Source: Flavobacterium keumense (lineage in GTDB: Bacteria; Bacteroidota; Bacteroidia; Flavobacteriales; Flavobacteriaceae). From it: a DNA stretch of 64,000 nucleotides. The stretch is taken from positions 620,001 to 684,000 of the forward strand of contig NZ_CP092332.1 in NCBI RefSeq assembly GCF_029866485.1, read 5' to 3'. Position numbers and translations under genes: made by a program. Positions 1-7,242 of the stretch are shown in pieces. Numbering within the stretch: the first letter of the stretch is position 1; every line of letters starts with the position of its first letter. The notes below the pieces were generated by a model. The model did no database searches, was not told the DNA's origin, and saw only the letters and a list, made by a program, of their open reading frames with translations.

Positions 1-61
1 TCTAAGAGATCGATTGAATAATTTGAATATATTTCTCATAGTAAATGGGTGCAATTGGGAA

Positions 62-1714
62 TTACTCTTTTTTGGTTTTCTTAATCAGTTTGAGACCATC
101 GGTTCTCACATCGGTTTTGATATTCACGATATAAACCCCTTCAGGGTACATGGTAAAATCAATCGGTACTGTTCTACTGGTAATAGGGAATTGTTGGAGT
201 GTTCTTCCTGATAAATCCACTAGGGTAGCCGTACCACTGGTGTACTCATAACCGATAATTACGTTGGTAAAAGTCGAGACCGGATTAGGAAATACCTCTA
301 CAGCTACTTTAGCAGGTTCTATTTTGGCTTTGTCTTGTAGTTTAACCACCCAAAAGTCATTACTGCCTATGGTGCTATTCTTATCTCCTGACGAACTCGC
401 ATTCGAGGTTCCGGCTAATAAATAACCACCATCACGAGTCTCGATTAGTTTTCTTAAGATATCTTCTCCTGCACTCCCTACAGATTGTGTCCATACTTCC
501 TGTCCTGTGGCGTCTACTTTCAAAGCGATGTAATCGTTAATACCTTTGGCTTGTTTCTTTAAGGCTAACCCAGATTCGCTGGAGGTGTCGTTTTGGGAGT
601 ACCCTCCAATTAAAAACGTATGGTCTTTGTTCTCCACCAAAGAGGTTAAGATGTCCACCTTGCCATAGTCATAGGTTTGTGACCACTCTTCGTTGCCTTT
701 AGCATCAATTTTAAGTAGCCAAAAATCAGTACCATTACTCACTGTGCCTCCTTTAGAGGTTAGTGAGCTCGTACTATTGGAATTACCTCCTATAAGATAG
801 CCTTCGTCATTTGTTTGATGAATCACATACAATTGATTGTCGCCATTACCGCCATAGGTTCTTTGCCATTCTATCCCACCCGAAACATCTATCTTCACTA
901 CCCAATAATCCCCAATACCGATACTAGGCTGGGTTTTATCTCCAGATTGAGGCGAATTAGAATAGCCTCCTAAGATGTAACCCCCATCTTTAGTTTGTTC
1001 CATACTTCTAAGCTCATCAGCATACTTACCTCCATAGGTTTTTTGCCATTGTACTTCGCCTTGTGCATTGAGTTTTACAATCCAGTAGTCCATATTACCA
1101 CGACTAGGCTCTGATTTAGAGGTTAGGTCTTTTTTGGTGATCGTAAGCGCATTTTTATTAGTTGTGGCAATGGCTACAGCTACATCGGAGCTGGAAGAAC
1201 CACCAAGGATATAGCCTCCGTCACTAGTTTGAAAAGCGCATAGTAATTCTTCTTGACCCGAGCCTCCTATGGTTTTTTGCCACTGCTCATCGCCTTTAGC
1301 ATTGAGTTTCAATACCCAAAAATCAGTATTGCCCTTACAGGAATCTTTTTTATGAAGTCCTTTTTCAGAATTGGAAGTACCTCCTAGAATAAAACCACCG
1401 TCTTTGGTTGCCTTGATACTTTTAAGTAAGTCGAATCCGGAGCCTCCTAAGCTTTTTTGCCAATCTGGTTTTCCATTCTCGTCCATCTTCCAAACCCAAT
1501 AATCTAGGTCACCTTGGTTGTTTTCTTCTTTGGTTCCAGATTTATCAGACAAAGAACTACCTGCCAGTATAAAGCCATAATCAGCCGTTGGTTGTACATC
1601 GAATAAGTAATCGGCATATTTACCCCCGTAGGACTTCTCCCAAAGAATAGTTTGCGATTGGATTAAAAACGGTACAAATAGCAATAAATAGAAGTAGATT
1701 TTCTTCATATGCAA
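62..1714 (-). CDS. T9SS-sorted secreted repeat protein
   Basis: A 550-residue secreted protein. It begins with a signal peptide (MHMKKIYFYLLLFVPFLIQSQ). About seven imperfect repeats of 60-70 residues follow, each with a core like YGGxxxDxLxxxxxTxDGGYILGGSS; the cores begin roughly at residues 28, 90, 146, 227, 290, 355 and 415. The last 75 residues (VFPNPVS...GRTLQQFPI...YPEGVYIVNI...KLIKK) match a type A T9SS C-terminal sorting domain, so the protein should be exported across the outer membrane and perhaps anchored to the surface. The repeats are of the beta-propeller-like type common in flavobacterial cell-surface proteins. Substrate or ligand is unknown. It stands alone, with about 460 bp of non-coding DNA upstream. 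The second Met (residue 3) is an equally plausible start. Confidence 0.88.
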   Translation of the reverse strand: MHMKKIYFYLLLFVPFLIQSQTILWEKSYGGKYADYLFDVQPTADYGFILAGSSLSDKSGTKEENNQGDLDYWVWKMDENGKPDWQKSLGGSGFDLLKSIKATKDGGFILGGTSNSEKGLHKKDSCKGNTDFWVLKLNAKGDEQWQKTIGGSGQEELLCAFQTSDGGYILGGSSSSDVAVAIATTNKNALTITKKDLTSKSEPSRGNMDYWIVKLNAQGEVQWQKTYGGKYADELRSMEQTKDGGYILGGYSNSPQSGDKTQPSIGIGDYWVVKIDVSGGIEWQRTYGGNGDNQLYVIHQTNDEGYLIGGNSNSTSSLTSKGGTVSNGTDFWLLKIDAKGNEEWSQTYDYGKVDILTSLVENKDHTFLIGGYSQNDTSSESGLALKKQAKGINDYIALKVDATGQEVWTQSVGSAGEDILRKLIETRDGGYLLAGTSNASSSGDKNSTIGSNDFWVVKLQDKAKIEPAKVAVEVFPNPVSTFTNVIIGYEYTSGTATLVDLSGRTLQQFPITSRTVPIDFTMYPEGVYIVNIKTDVRTDGLKLIKKTKKE

Positions 1715-2179
1715 TGGTGGTTTTGGTTAGTTGTTTAAAAAGCTATTGAAAATAGCACCTTGAAAGGGCGTATTTTCAACGAAGCAATTTTGAAAATGTT
1801 TTCGAACGTGTTCTGCGATTTTTTTAAGATTTTTTTAAGGTTTTCTATAAACCATTAGCAAAGTCAGAATCGTAAACACGGAGTCTTGAAAGAGGGCAAT
1901 TTTTCATAAGTGAAAAAGGTTAGGTATAATACGAACAATTTGGGTACTCTTGCAAATACGTGGTATTTTCTGAATGATATCGCTTTTTAAATCCGTGATA
2001 AAAATTCTAGATGTATTTACTTTACAAATTTGAAAAACAAAAAATTAATATCCAATTCACATATATTCTAAATAATTCCATTTAGGACTAAATGCAAATA
2101 ATTTTAGTTTTTAATCTCCTTTTTTTGTAAAATTGTACTCCCCTCAATGAAACTAATACAAACTAAATTGTAACGAAAT
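1715..2179. other. intergenic region, no gene seen
   Basis: A 465-bp AT-rich gap between two divergently transcribed genes. It should hold the promoters of both. I see T-rich runs near 1820-1850 but no convincing -33/-7 pair, repeat or RNA structure. Confidence 0.5.
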
Positions 2180-2428
2180 ATGGTGCCAAACGTCTTAAAA
2201 TCTATTCGATTAGCTCGAATCGAAAGAAACCACTCTCAGGAATTTATCGCCACAAGATTGAACCTAACTCAAAGTTATTATGCCAAAATTGAACGTGGCA
2301 AAGCTAAACTCTCTTTAGATTTATTTTTTCAATTACTCGATATACTAGAAATTGATTGTTTGGCTTTTTTCAAAGAGATAAAAAAACAAAATCAAACACA
2401 GTGTAATTGTTCTTGTCATATACAATAG
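2180..2428 (+). CDS. small XRE-family HTH regulator
   Basis: An 82-residue DNA-binding protein. Residues 5-65 form a Cro/C1-type helix-turn-helix domain: SIRLARIERNHSQEFIATRL, then LTQSYYAKIERGK, then LDLFFQLLDILEI. This is the usual XRE arrangement with the recognition helix around SQSYYAKIE. The short tail ends in CNCSCH, a Cys-rich cluster that might bind a metal, though this could be chance. It is the size of a phage- or element-type regulator and sits in low-GC accessory DNA beside a broken small gene. No target operator was recognised. Confidence 0.85.
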   Translation: MVPNVLKSIRLARIERNHSQEFIATRLNLTQSYYAKIERGKAKLSLDLFFQLLDILEIDCLAFFKEIKKQNQTQCNCSCHIQ

Positions 2429-2476
2429 CGCCGCATTTTTTTAAAATTGGGATTGCTTTTAAAATGAAATAACCGT

Positions 2477-2640
2477 ATGAAAAAGACTGTTACTATGACT
2501 ACAAGTGAAATAGATCGAAAGAAGAAATTGTAATTGCTTTCACAATTGAAAGCATCTCTGATTTTTCTATTCAAAAAATTGCGCAACGTCAATTGGATGG
2601 ATTTCCTTGGGATGAGTTTGCAGTTAATTTAGTACTTTAA
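2477..2640 (+). pseudogene. frameshifted small gene downstream of the XRE regulator
   Basis: An ATG at 2477 opens an 18-codon frame (MKKTVTMTTSEIDRKKKL, stop at 2531-2533). A second frame, open from 2509, reads SKEEIVIAFTIESISDFS, then IQKIAQRQLDGFP, then WDEFAVNLVL, and stops at 2638-2640. The second part has a protein-like composition but no start of its own. Joined by one frameshift near 2509-2530, the two would make a protein of about 50 residues. I do not recognise the family. The rest of the 2429-2894 gap holds only a terminator at 2835-2864. Confidence 0.4.
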
Positions 2641-2834
2641 AATTTGTCTTTAATATTGGCATTGGTTCACTTTGACTGCTTTCAACCAATTTAGGAAAGT
2701 CACTAACAGAATTCATTGACATTAGCCTTAGAAGCTTACTTTTTTTATGATAGCCCTCAGATTTGAGCTTTGGGTGGTAATTTTGTCTTTATATTTAATT
2801 TTATTGAGCCGTCCACCATTTTTGAATATAATTT

Positions 2835-2864
2835 TAAAAAAAACCTTCACGTAATTGTGAAGGT
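2835..2864 (-). terminator. rho-independent terminator of the 2895-4146 gene pair
   Basis: Perfect 8-bp stem ACCTTCAC (2843-2850) / GTGAAGGT (2857-2864) with a 6-nt loop. On the minus strand it is followed by a run of eight T (A run at 2835-2842). It lies 31 bp past the stop of the gene ending at 2895. Confidence 0.8.
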
Positions 2865-2894
2865 CTTACTATAACAACTGATTAGAAAATAAAA

Positions 2895-3530
2895 CTATTT
2901 ACGATACGGAAAATTTCTACCCACCTTACTAAACATTCTCTCAATAATTACGTAGGGATAACTATCATACTCTTGCTTCATTGTTTTGTTAAAACTCCAG
3001 AATAATTCTCCATCTGTAGCATCGTACATTGACATCGTAAATTCTCCTAACGCAACTTTATTGGACATTAAAAAATATTCGTTTACCATTGCTCCTAGCT
3101 CACTATTTGTTTTGGTATAAGTATAATCACAATAAACAACTGCATCAACTTGTAATGCTTTAGCAATTTGAAGAGGAGTAAACGAATCAAGATTTCCAAG
3201 CATATTATTCTCCTTTAAGATTGAATTCGTAATTTCTACATTTAGAACCTTTATCGGGAAATCTTCTTTTTTAATAGACATCATAGCATAAAAATTATTT
3301 TGTAAATTGTAAGATAGAACAGTTTCTTCCTCTTTGTTTTTTTGCTCATCATAACCCTTAGGAATCTTTCTAAATTTTAAAGACGTTTTAAATGGAAGAA
3401 CCGCGATTATTTTGTGATTAGATACTCTATCCAAAATATTAGGCGCACTGTACAATTTCTTTACGCTTTCTTGAGCCAATAAAAATGAATTAGAAAGCAA
3501 AACTAAAGCTACTATAAATTTTTTCATCAT
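2895..3530 (-). CDS. secreted protein of unknown function, CsgG/GNA1162-like
   Basis: A 211-residue exported protein. The signal peptide MMKKFIVALVLLSNSFLLAQ ends at a typical flavobacterial AQ site. The mature part has IIAVLPFKTSLKFR (residues 41-54), then QNNFYAMMSIKK, then LQVDAVVYCDYTY (around 130-142), then FTMSMYDATDGELFWSFNKT. The order 'IAVLPF', then 'lgVDAVVyc', then 'lyDa.tGelLW' resembles CsgG- and GNA1162-type periplasmic proteins that sense or assemble outer-membrane structures; this is inferred from motif order only. The upstream lipoprotein gene ends 1 bp before this start, so the two form a transcription unit closed by the 2835-2864 terminator. The exact substrate is unknown. 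Confidence 0.65.
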   Translation of the reverse strand: MMKKFIVALVLLSNSFLLAQESVKKLYSAPNILDRVSNHKIIAVLPFKTSLKFRKIPKGYDEQKNKEEETVLSYNLQNNFYAMMSIKKEDFPIKVLNVEITNSILKENNMLGNLDSFTPLQIAKALQVDAVVYCDYTYTKTNSELGAMVNEYFLMSNKVALGEFTMSMYDATDGELFWSFNKTMKQEYDSYPYVIIERMFSKVGRNFPYRK

Positions 3531-3531
3531 T

Positions 3532-4146
3532 TTACCAAGTATAACTTAATGTCAATTGAAATGATAATAAAGTTGAAGAGTCTGTTATTGTTAAAGTAGA
3601 TGGAAATCCTCCTGTTGGGCTATATACAGAAAACACTTTAGAAGCCATTAAATCATCTACTCCATCATTAATGTTGGAATCGGCAAAATCATAATCAAAT
3701 AACTGAAAAGTAAATGCTGAAAAAGCATTTGTAACTTCTAATGGAGTAGTTGGTACAAAGTCAAATGTTCTAGTACCATCAGATATTGCATTTGCATAAT
3801 AAGTAGTACTAGTGTAGAAATCACTTCCTACTGAGTTTTTAATCTTAACATAAATATCTGGTGTAGTATTTGCAGATGTAGGGAATAACACATCCCAATT
3901 ACTTCCATTATCAAAATTACTAAATGTTCTAACAGTAATTTTAGTAATTGTAATCTTTGAAGGGGTAGCTTGTAGCGAACAATCTATACCTGTATAACCT
4001 TGAGGGCAAGTACAACCACAATTTGAGGTTGAAACACCGCCGTTTTTACAACTTAGAGGAACACAAGGAATCAATGTATCCGAAGAACATCCAAAAAACA
4101 GTCCCAAAGTTAGAACAACAACAATTTTTGTAATAATAGTTTTCAT
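3532..4146 (-). CDS. lipoprotein with an EGF-like Cys-rich segment
   Basis: A 204-residue lipoprotein. The signal peptide ends in the lipobox LFFGC (acylated Cys about residue 20). Residues 28-56 carry six cysteines in an EGF-like pattern: CVPLSCKNGG, then SNCGCTCPQGYTGIDC. About 145 residues follow that look like a C2- or jelly-roll-like beta domain (TKITVRTFSNFDNGSNWD, then PDIYVKIKNS, then FQLFDYDFAD...DDLMASKVFSV). Similar lipoproteins are common in Bacteroidota, but I cannot name a function. It is the first gene of a pair with the secreted protein 1 bp downstream. The fold-back hairpin at 4202-4362 sits 55 bp upstream of its start. Confidence 0.75.
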   Translation of the reverse strand: MKTIITKIVVVLTLGLFFGCSSDTLIPCVPLSCKNGGVSTSNCGCTCPQGYTGIDCSLQATPSKITITKITVRTFSNFDNGSNWDVLFPTSANTTPDIYVKIKNSVGSDFYTSTTYYANAISDGTRTFDFVPTTPLEVTNAFSAFTFQLFDYDFADSNINDGVDDLMASKVFSVYSPTGGFPSTLTITDSSTLLSFQLTLSYTW

Positions 4147-4201
4147 AGTTTAATTATCCTTTCTGTCCTTGAAAGGTTTAGATAGATAATAAAAACTAAA
4201 A

Positions 4202-4362
4202 GGCGTAGGACATTTGCAGATACTTGCCTTGAAAGTCCGACCAAGAACTTGGAACAAAGTATAAGCAAAGCCTACGCCCGACGGGCGCAACTTTGAATAC
4301 TTCCTTGTTCCTTTAATACTTGGTCGGTTCTCAAGACAAGAAGTATAGCAAAACGCTATTAG
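4202..4362. repeat. ~160-bp fold-back hairpin element
   Basis: Nested inverted repeats make one long imperfect hairpin. Arms that pair include CCGACCAAG (4238-4246) with CTTGGTCGG (4319-4327), GGAACAA (4251-4257) with TTGTTCC (4305-4311), and a GC-rich tip CGCCC-GAC-GGGCG (4275-4287). The pairing continues outward with gaps to about 4202 and 4362. A competing short pair GGCGTAGG (4202-4209) / CCTACGCC (4271-4278) is also present. GC content at the tip is far above the surroundings. A minus-strand open frame over this stretch (4150-4377) is judged a by-product. Confidence 0.7.
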
Positions 4363-4557
4363 TATATTTTCGTGCAATTTATTTCACTATGTAAAATTAT
4401 AAAAAAAACCTTAAAAAAATACAACTTAGTTAACTTCTTATTTTACTAGACTGTCATTGTCTTAAGGTACAAAAGAGAGAAGTAAAACTTCGCTTTCTAA
4501 ATTTGATTCTCAATGTTTTTTAATAGATTTATTATTAACACGTATTTAAGTGTTTAA

Positions 4558-4713
4558 TCTTGTATTTATCCAAGTATTTCTAATAATCAACAAGTGCAAG
4601 GGTTAGGGAGTAAAGAAAGTAACATTACCAACAACCTAAATAAAGTAGACGATTATACTCAGAAGTATATCAAAATGCTTGAAGATAAAATTCAGCAATT
4701 GGAGAGTAAGTAG
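4558..4713 (+). pseudogene. C-terminal remnant of a phage-type repressor
   Basis: A frame with no start codon, open from 4558 to a TAG at 4711-4713. It reads NNQQVQGLGSKESNITNN, then LNKVDDYTQKYIKMLEDKI, then QQLESK. The end 'YIKMLEDKIQQLE' is typical of the coiled-coil tail of Bacteroidota XRE/S24-type repressors, where a helix-turn-helix precedes it. Upstream DNA has stops in all relevant positions and no HTH. It is therefore a truncated remnant of a prophage or element regulator. Confidence 0.5.
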
Positions 4714-5070
4714 ACTCACCCATTCGACGGCTAATACAACTAAACTTTCAAATAATTTTAAAGGAATGATTGTTTGTTTAGCCTCATTAAACATAGAATA
4801 TGGCTTAAAAAAAGCTGCTTATTAGGGCGCTGAAAAAAAATAGTATAAATAATATGAAATATCTCAAATGATATTTTTTATTATTTAGAATACTATTTTG
4901 TTATCATAAATTTCCTTAGAAAAACCTAAAGGTGAAGGTTAGAAAATCTTTTTGAAGACTACTTGAAGACCTTTTTTCTGTCAAAAACCAAAACAAAAGT
5001 CTAAAAGAACAAATAGTCCAAAATCGTTTATAAACAATTGTATTTGTTTGTAAACTATAAAGAGTTTTAA
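4714..5070. other. decayed non-coding stretch
   Basis: AT-rich DNA after the repressor remnant, with no open frame of note, no tRNA and no clear terminator. Fragments look like worn coding sequence (for example around 4735-4850) but I cannot assign them. Confidence 0.4.
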
Positions 5071-5160
5071 ATGGCTTTTGTTTTAGTTATTGCATTAATA
5101 AATTTATTAGGCTTTTGTATTACTTTTCTTTTACTATTCCTTTTTATCTTTCTTTTCTAA
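5071..5160 (+). CDS. possible 29-residue hydrophobic peptide
   Basis: ATG at 5071 to TAA at 5158-5160. The predicted peptide is almost entirely hydrophobic (MAFVLVIALINLLGF, then CITFLLLFLFIFLF), enough for one membrane span. Such peptides occur as type I toxins and small membrane proteins. The local DNA is T-rich, which by itself favours Phe/Leu codons, so this may be a chance frame. No Shine-Dalgarno evidence applies in Bacteroidota. Confidence 0.22.
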   Translation: MAFVLVIALINLLGFCITFLLLFLFIFLF

Positions 5161-5228
5161 TTTTAAAACTAGAAAACTCCATTTTCTATTTTAAACTTAA
5201 TAAAAGAACAAACTAAACAAAAGCAATT

Positions 5229-5345
5229 ATGTATACATGCCTAAAGGTTTATTCTTTTTTATTTGTAGCAATTGTTTTTTTTCTTTTCTTTTTCTTTCAA
5301 TTCAACACTAAATTGTTTCTAATGTTCTTTTTAGTAGTTAATTAG
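5229..5345 (+). CDS. possible 38-residue hydrophobic peptide
   Basis: ATG at 5229 to TAG at 5343-5345. The sequence MYTCLKVYSFLFVAIVFFLF, then FFFQFNTKLF, then LMFFLVVN has a positively charged start and a strongly hydrophobic body. It follows the 29-residue hydrophobic frame by 68 bp and precedes a candidate structured RNA. The same caveat applies: T-rich DNA gives such frames by chance. Confidence 0.22.
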   Translation: MYTCLKVYSFLFVAIVFFLFFFFQFNTKLFLMFFLVVN

Positions 5346-5369
5346 AAATCGTAAAGAAACAATCCCGGC

Positions 5370-5400
5370 ATTTTTTCTGAAATAACATTTACTATCTTTG
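5370..5400 (+). promoter_or_regulatory. Bacteroidota-type promoter for the candidate small RNA
   Basis: TATCTTTG at 5393-5400 is an exact match to the -7 consensus TAnnTTTG. A T-run at 5371-5376 sits where the -33 box would be, but lacks the G of TTTG. Transcription would start near 5407, just before the hairpin at 5420-5479. Confidence 0.5.
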
Positions 5401-5406
5401 AATTAA

Positions 5407-5485
5407 GATTTGGGATCTTGGCGGTTTGCAAATTGGTGGGGGCATCGATTTAGTATCATCTTACATACAGCAAACCGCCTAATTT
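5407..5485 (+). ncRNA. candidate small structured RNA
   Basis: A perfect 10-bp inverted repeat, GGCGGTTTGC (5420-5429) / GCAAACCGCC (5470-5479), encloses a 40-nt loop that contains a G-run (GGTGGGGGC) and ATCGAT. An exact -7 promoter box ends at 5400. The stem is GC-rich inside very AT-rich DNA, which suggests selection on structure. No open frame of sense crosses it. The T-rich tail after 5480 is weak as a terminator. I do not recognise an Rfam family. It could instead be a terminal hairpin of a lost element. Confidence 0.4.
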
Positions 5486-5506
5486 TATTTAGCTATTTTG
5501 ATTAAA

Positions 5507-5870
5507 TTATTTTTGTTGTTGTAATTGTTTTTTGAAGCAAACAAAGCAAATAAAACAAATAAAAGATAGTTGTTCTAGTTTAGTGTATTTATAAAAACAA
5601 ATCACATCTTGTTCAATGTTGTATCTAAAGAAAATGTCTTTGATTTTCTTTAAAGAATGATATAGTTTCTCACTTAGTGAAAATTGTTTGGTACTTATGT
5701 AAACACTTCTTTTGAATTCGAGTGCTTTAGCAATTTTGGCATCTACTTCAAATAGGTTTTATTTGAAGAAATGTAACGCTATTTCCTAATTGTGTTTGTA
5801 TGCTTTTTCAAATTCATATTCATTGTGATTTTCTTCTTTGTCAGATAAATAATGAAAACGGTTTTACAAC
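5507..5870 (-). pseudogene. decayed gene with in-frame stops
   Basis: One minus-strand frame reads NRFHYLSDKEENHNEY, then EFEKAYKHN, stop, EIALHFFK, stop, NLFEVDAKIAKALEFKRS, then VYISTKQFSLSEKLYHSL, then KKIKDIFFRYNIEQDVICF, then YKYTKLEQL, and ends with TAA at 5507-5509. The composition is protein-like on both sides of the two internal stops (TAG and TAA), and no start is left. It is best read as a gene inactivated by nonsense mutations. The family is not recognised. Between 5871 and 6039 I see only AT-rich DNA, presumably the upstream region of the next gene. Confidence 0.5.
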
Positions 5871-6039
5871 TAGTATTGCAAAATAGCTTCTTTTGATTTT
5901 CAAAGTTTAAAGTATTCTATAACCAATTTATATTAGAGGCATAAACAGGTTCTTTTTTTTATATATTTTTTATATTTTTACGTTAATTTTAGGATTTGAA
6001 TTTTTTTTTATTACTTTTGAGTAATCAAATTCATCAATA

Positions 6040-6996
6040 ATGATATCCATACTAAACTATTACCCTTTACTAACGGAAAAGAAAATCCCTTTAAAACCTT
6101 TAGATGTTCATCCAAGGGTGTATTTCAATTGGAAACAAGAAGGTTTGTTAAACGAAAAGGAATCTAATCCAAATGATGATAAGATAGCTGTTCAAAGAAG
6201 AAAGGTGTTTCTGAATGCTTTTGAGGCACTTTGGGTTTTAATTATTAAAGAACTTCGAAATTTAAACATCGACTTAAAAACTATTTTGGAACTAAAAAAG
6301 TTTCTTTTCACAATAGTACAAGTAGATGAAAACAAAGTAGGGGCACCTACTTTTGAAGAAATTATTGATACCTTTTTAGAAACAATTCCACTAGAGCTAC
6401 ATGATGGAGTTAAAGAAGAATTGTCAGAGAAAAACATGGATAGTTTTTTAGAAAATGTAATTGATGAAGAATCTATTATTGCCTTTAAGTACATTGGAAG
6501 TTTACTTACTGATGTTTTACTATTAAAAAAAGCAGTTTCAATTGTTATCATCAAAGAAACCAAAACATCTGAATTAGACTTTTTTATTGCACAAAATAAT
6601 AGCAATGCATCAATTAAAGAAAAAGAAGAGTTGTATGAACAATATGCTACCCATCTTTCAAAAAATACACTAATTAATATTCCAATTGTGCCATTAGTAA
6701 GTCAATTGTTTGAAGATGAAACTTTCGAGAAGTATTGTGTTTCTTTTGGTTTGTTTAATTCCCACGAAAAGAAACTACTCAAAGCCTTAAATGATGATTC
6801 TTGTAAGAAGATAAGCGTCATTAAATACGACTCGGAGCGTATTACTTTTGATATAACAAAGGAAGTAGATGTAAAGGGTGACCATGCAAAAGAAATAAGA
6901 AAGATTTTGGGTTTAAAACAATACGAAAAGGTAGAAGTAATCTACCGAAATGATAAACATCTAGTGATTAAAAATACACAAAGAGAAAATAATTAA
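6040..6996 (+). CDS. MerR-like DNA-binding protein of unknown role
   Basis: A 318-residue cytoplasmic protein. Residues 20-90 resemble a MerR-type winged-helix domain: HPRVYFNWKQEGLL followed by RRKVFLNAFEALWVLIIKEL, then LNIDLKTILELKKFLF, matching the 'yYek.GLL' and 'ikeLr.lG.sL.eIk.lL' landmarks. The middle is helical. The tail (KKISVIKYDSERITF...HAKEIRKILGLKQYEKVEVI) may be a separate small domain. It precedes a 52-residue ORF and a serine recombinase on the same strand, with 87 bp to the next start. This suggests a role in regulating the element, for instance controlling recombinase expression. That is an inference from context. Confidence 0.6.
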   Translation: MISILNYYPLLTEKKIPLKPLDVHPRVYFNWKQEGLLNEKESNPNDDKIAVQRRKVFLNAFEALWVLIIKELRNLNIDLKTILELKKFLFTIVQVDENKVGAPTFEEIIDTFLETIPLELHDGVKEELSEKNMDSFLENVIDEESIIAFKYIGSLLTDVLLLKKAVSIVIIKETKTSELDFFIAQNNSNASIKEKEELYEQYATHLSKNTLINIPIVPLVSQLFEDETFEKYCVSFGLFNSHEKKLLKALNDDSCKKISVIKYDSERITFDITKEVDVKGDHAKEIRKILGLKQYEKVEVIYRNDKHLVIKNTQRENN

Positions 6997-7083
6997 ATTA
7001 AATACGTCCTAGGTATCCCCTAGCACAAAATCGACTTATAACAAAAACAAGTATGTCCTACTTCTTTTTGTCCGAGAGTCAAA

Positions 7084-7242
7084 ATGGAATTAGAAAGAGC
7101 AAAACAAATTTTAAACAAAAACAAAGAATTAACAGAAAGTCAAATACAAGAAATTATCGCCTTGGCTGAAATGCTTGCAAGTTGTACAATTAATAATCTT
7201 AAAAAAGAAATCAAAAATGAAAAATGTCATACTTTACGTTAG
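7084..7242 (+). CDS. 52-residue ORF overlapping the recombinase start
   Basis: ATG at 7084, stop TAG at 7240-7242. The peptide is MELERAKQILNKNKELTESQ, then IQEIIALAEMLASCTINN, then LKKEIKNEKCHTLR. It looks alpha-helical, with a 'tesQIqeIialaemLA' pattern seen in short proteins placed before serine recombinases in Bacteroidota. Its end overlaps the first 26 bp of the recombinase in another frame, a sign of translational coupling. Function is unknown. Confidence 0.6.
   Translation: MELERAKQILNKNKELTESQIQEIIALAEMLASCTINNLKKEIKNEKCHTLR

Noticed and set aside
4202..4362. Integron attC recombination site
   Set aside because: The size and fold are similar, but I find no GTTRRRY/RYYYAAC core pair at the ends and no integron integrase nearby.
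4150..4377. 75-residue minus-strand open frame
   Set aside because: It coincides with the fold-back hairpin and its composition looks like translated repeat; no domain or start context.
6192..6605. 137-residue antisense open frame inside the MerR-like gene
   Set aside because: Shadow of the real gene; Ser/Lys-rich low-complexity translation with no domain.
7175..7216. Upstream ATG for the serine recombinase
   Set aside because: It adds a 14-residue Lys-rich leader before the conserved catalytic strand; ATG 7217 gives the normal N-terminus.
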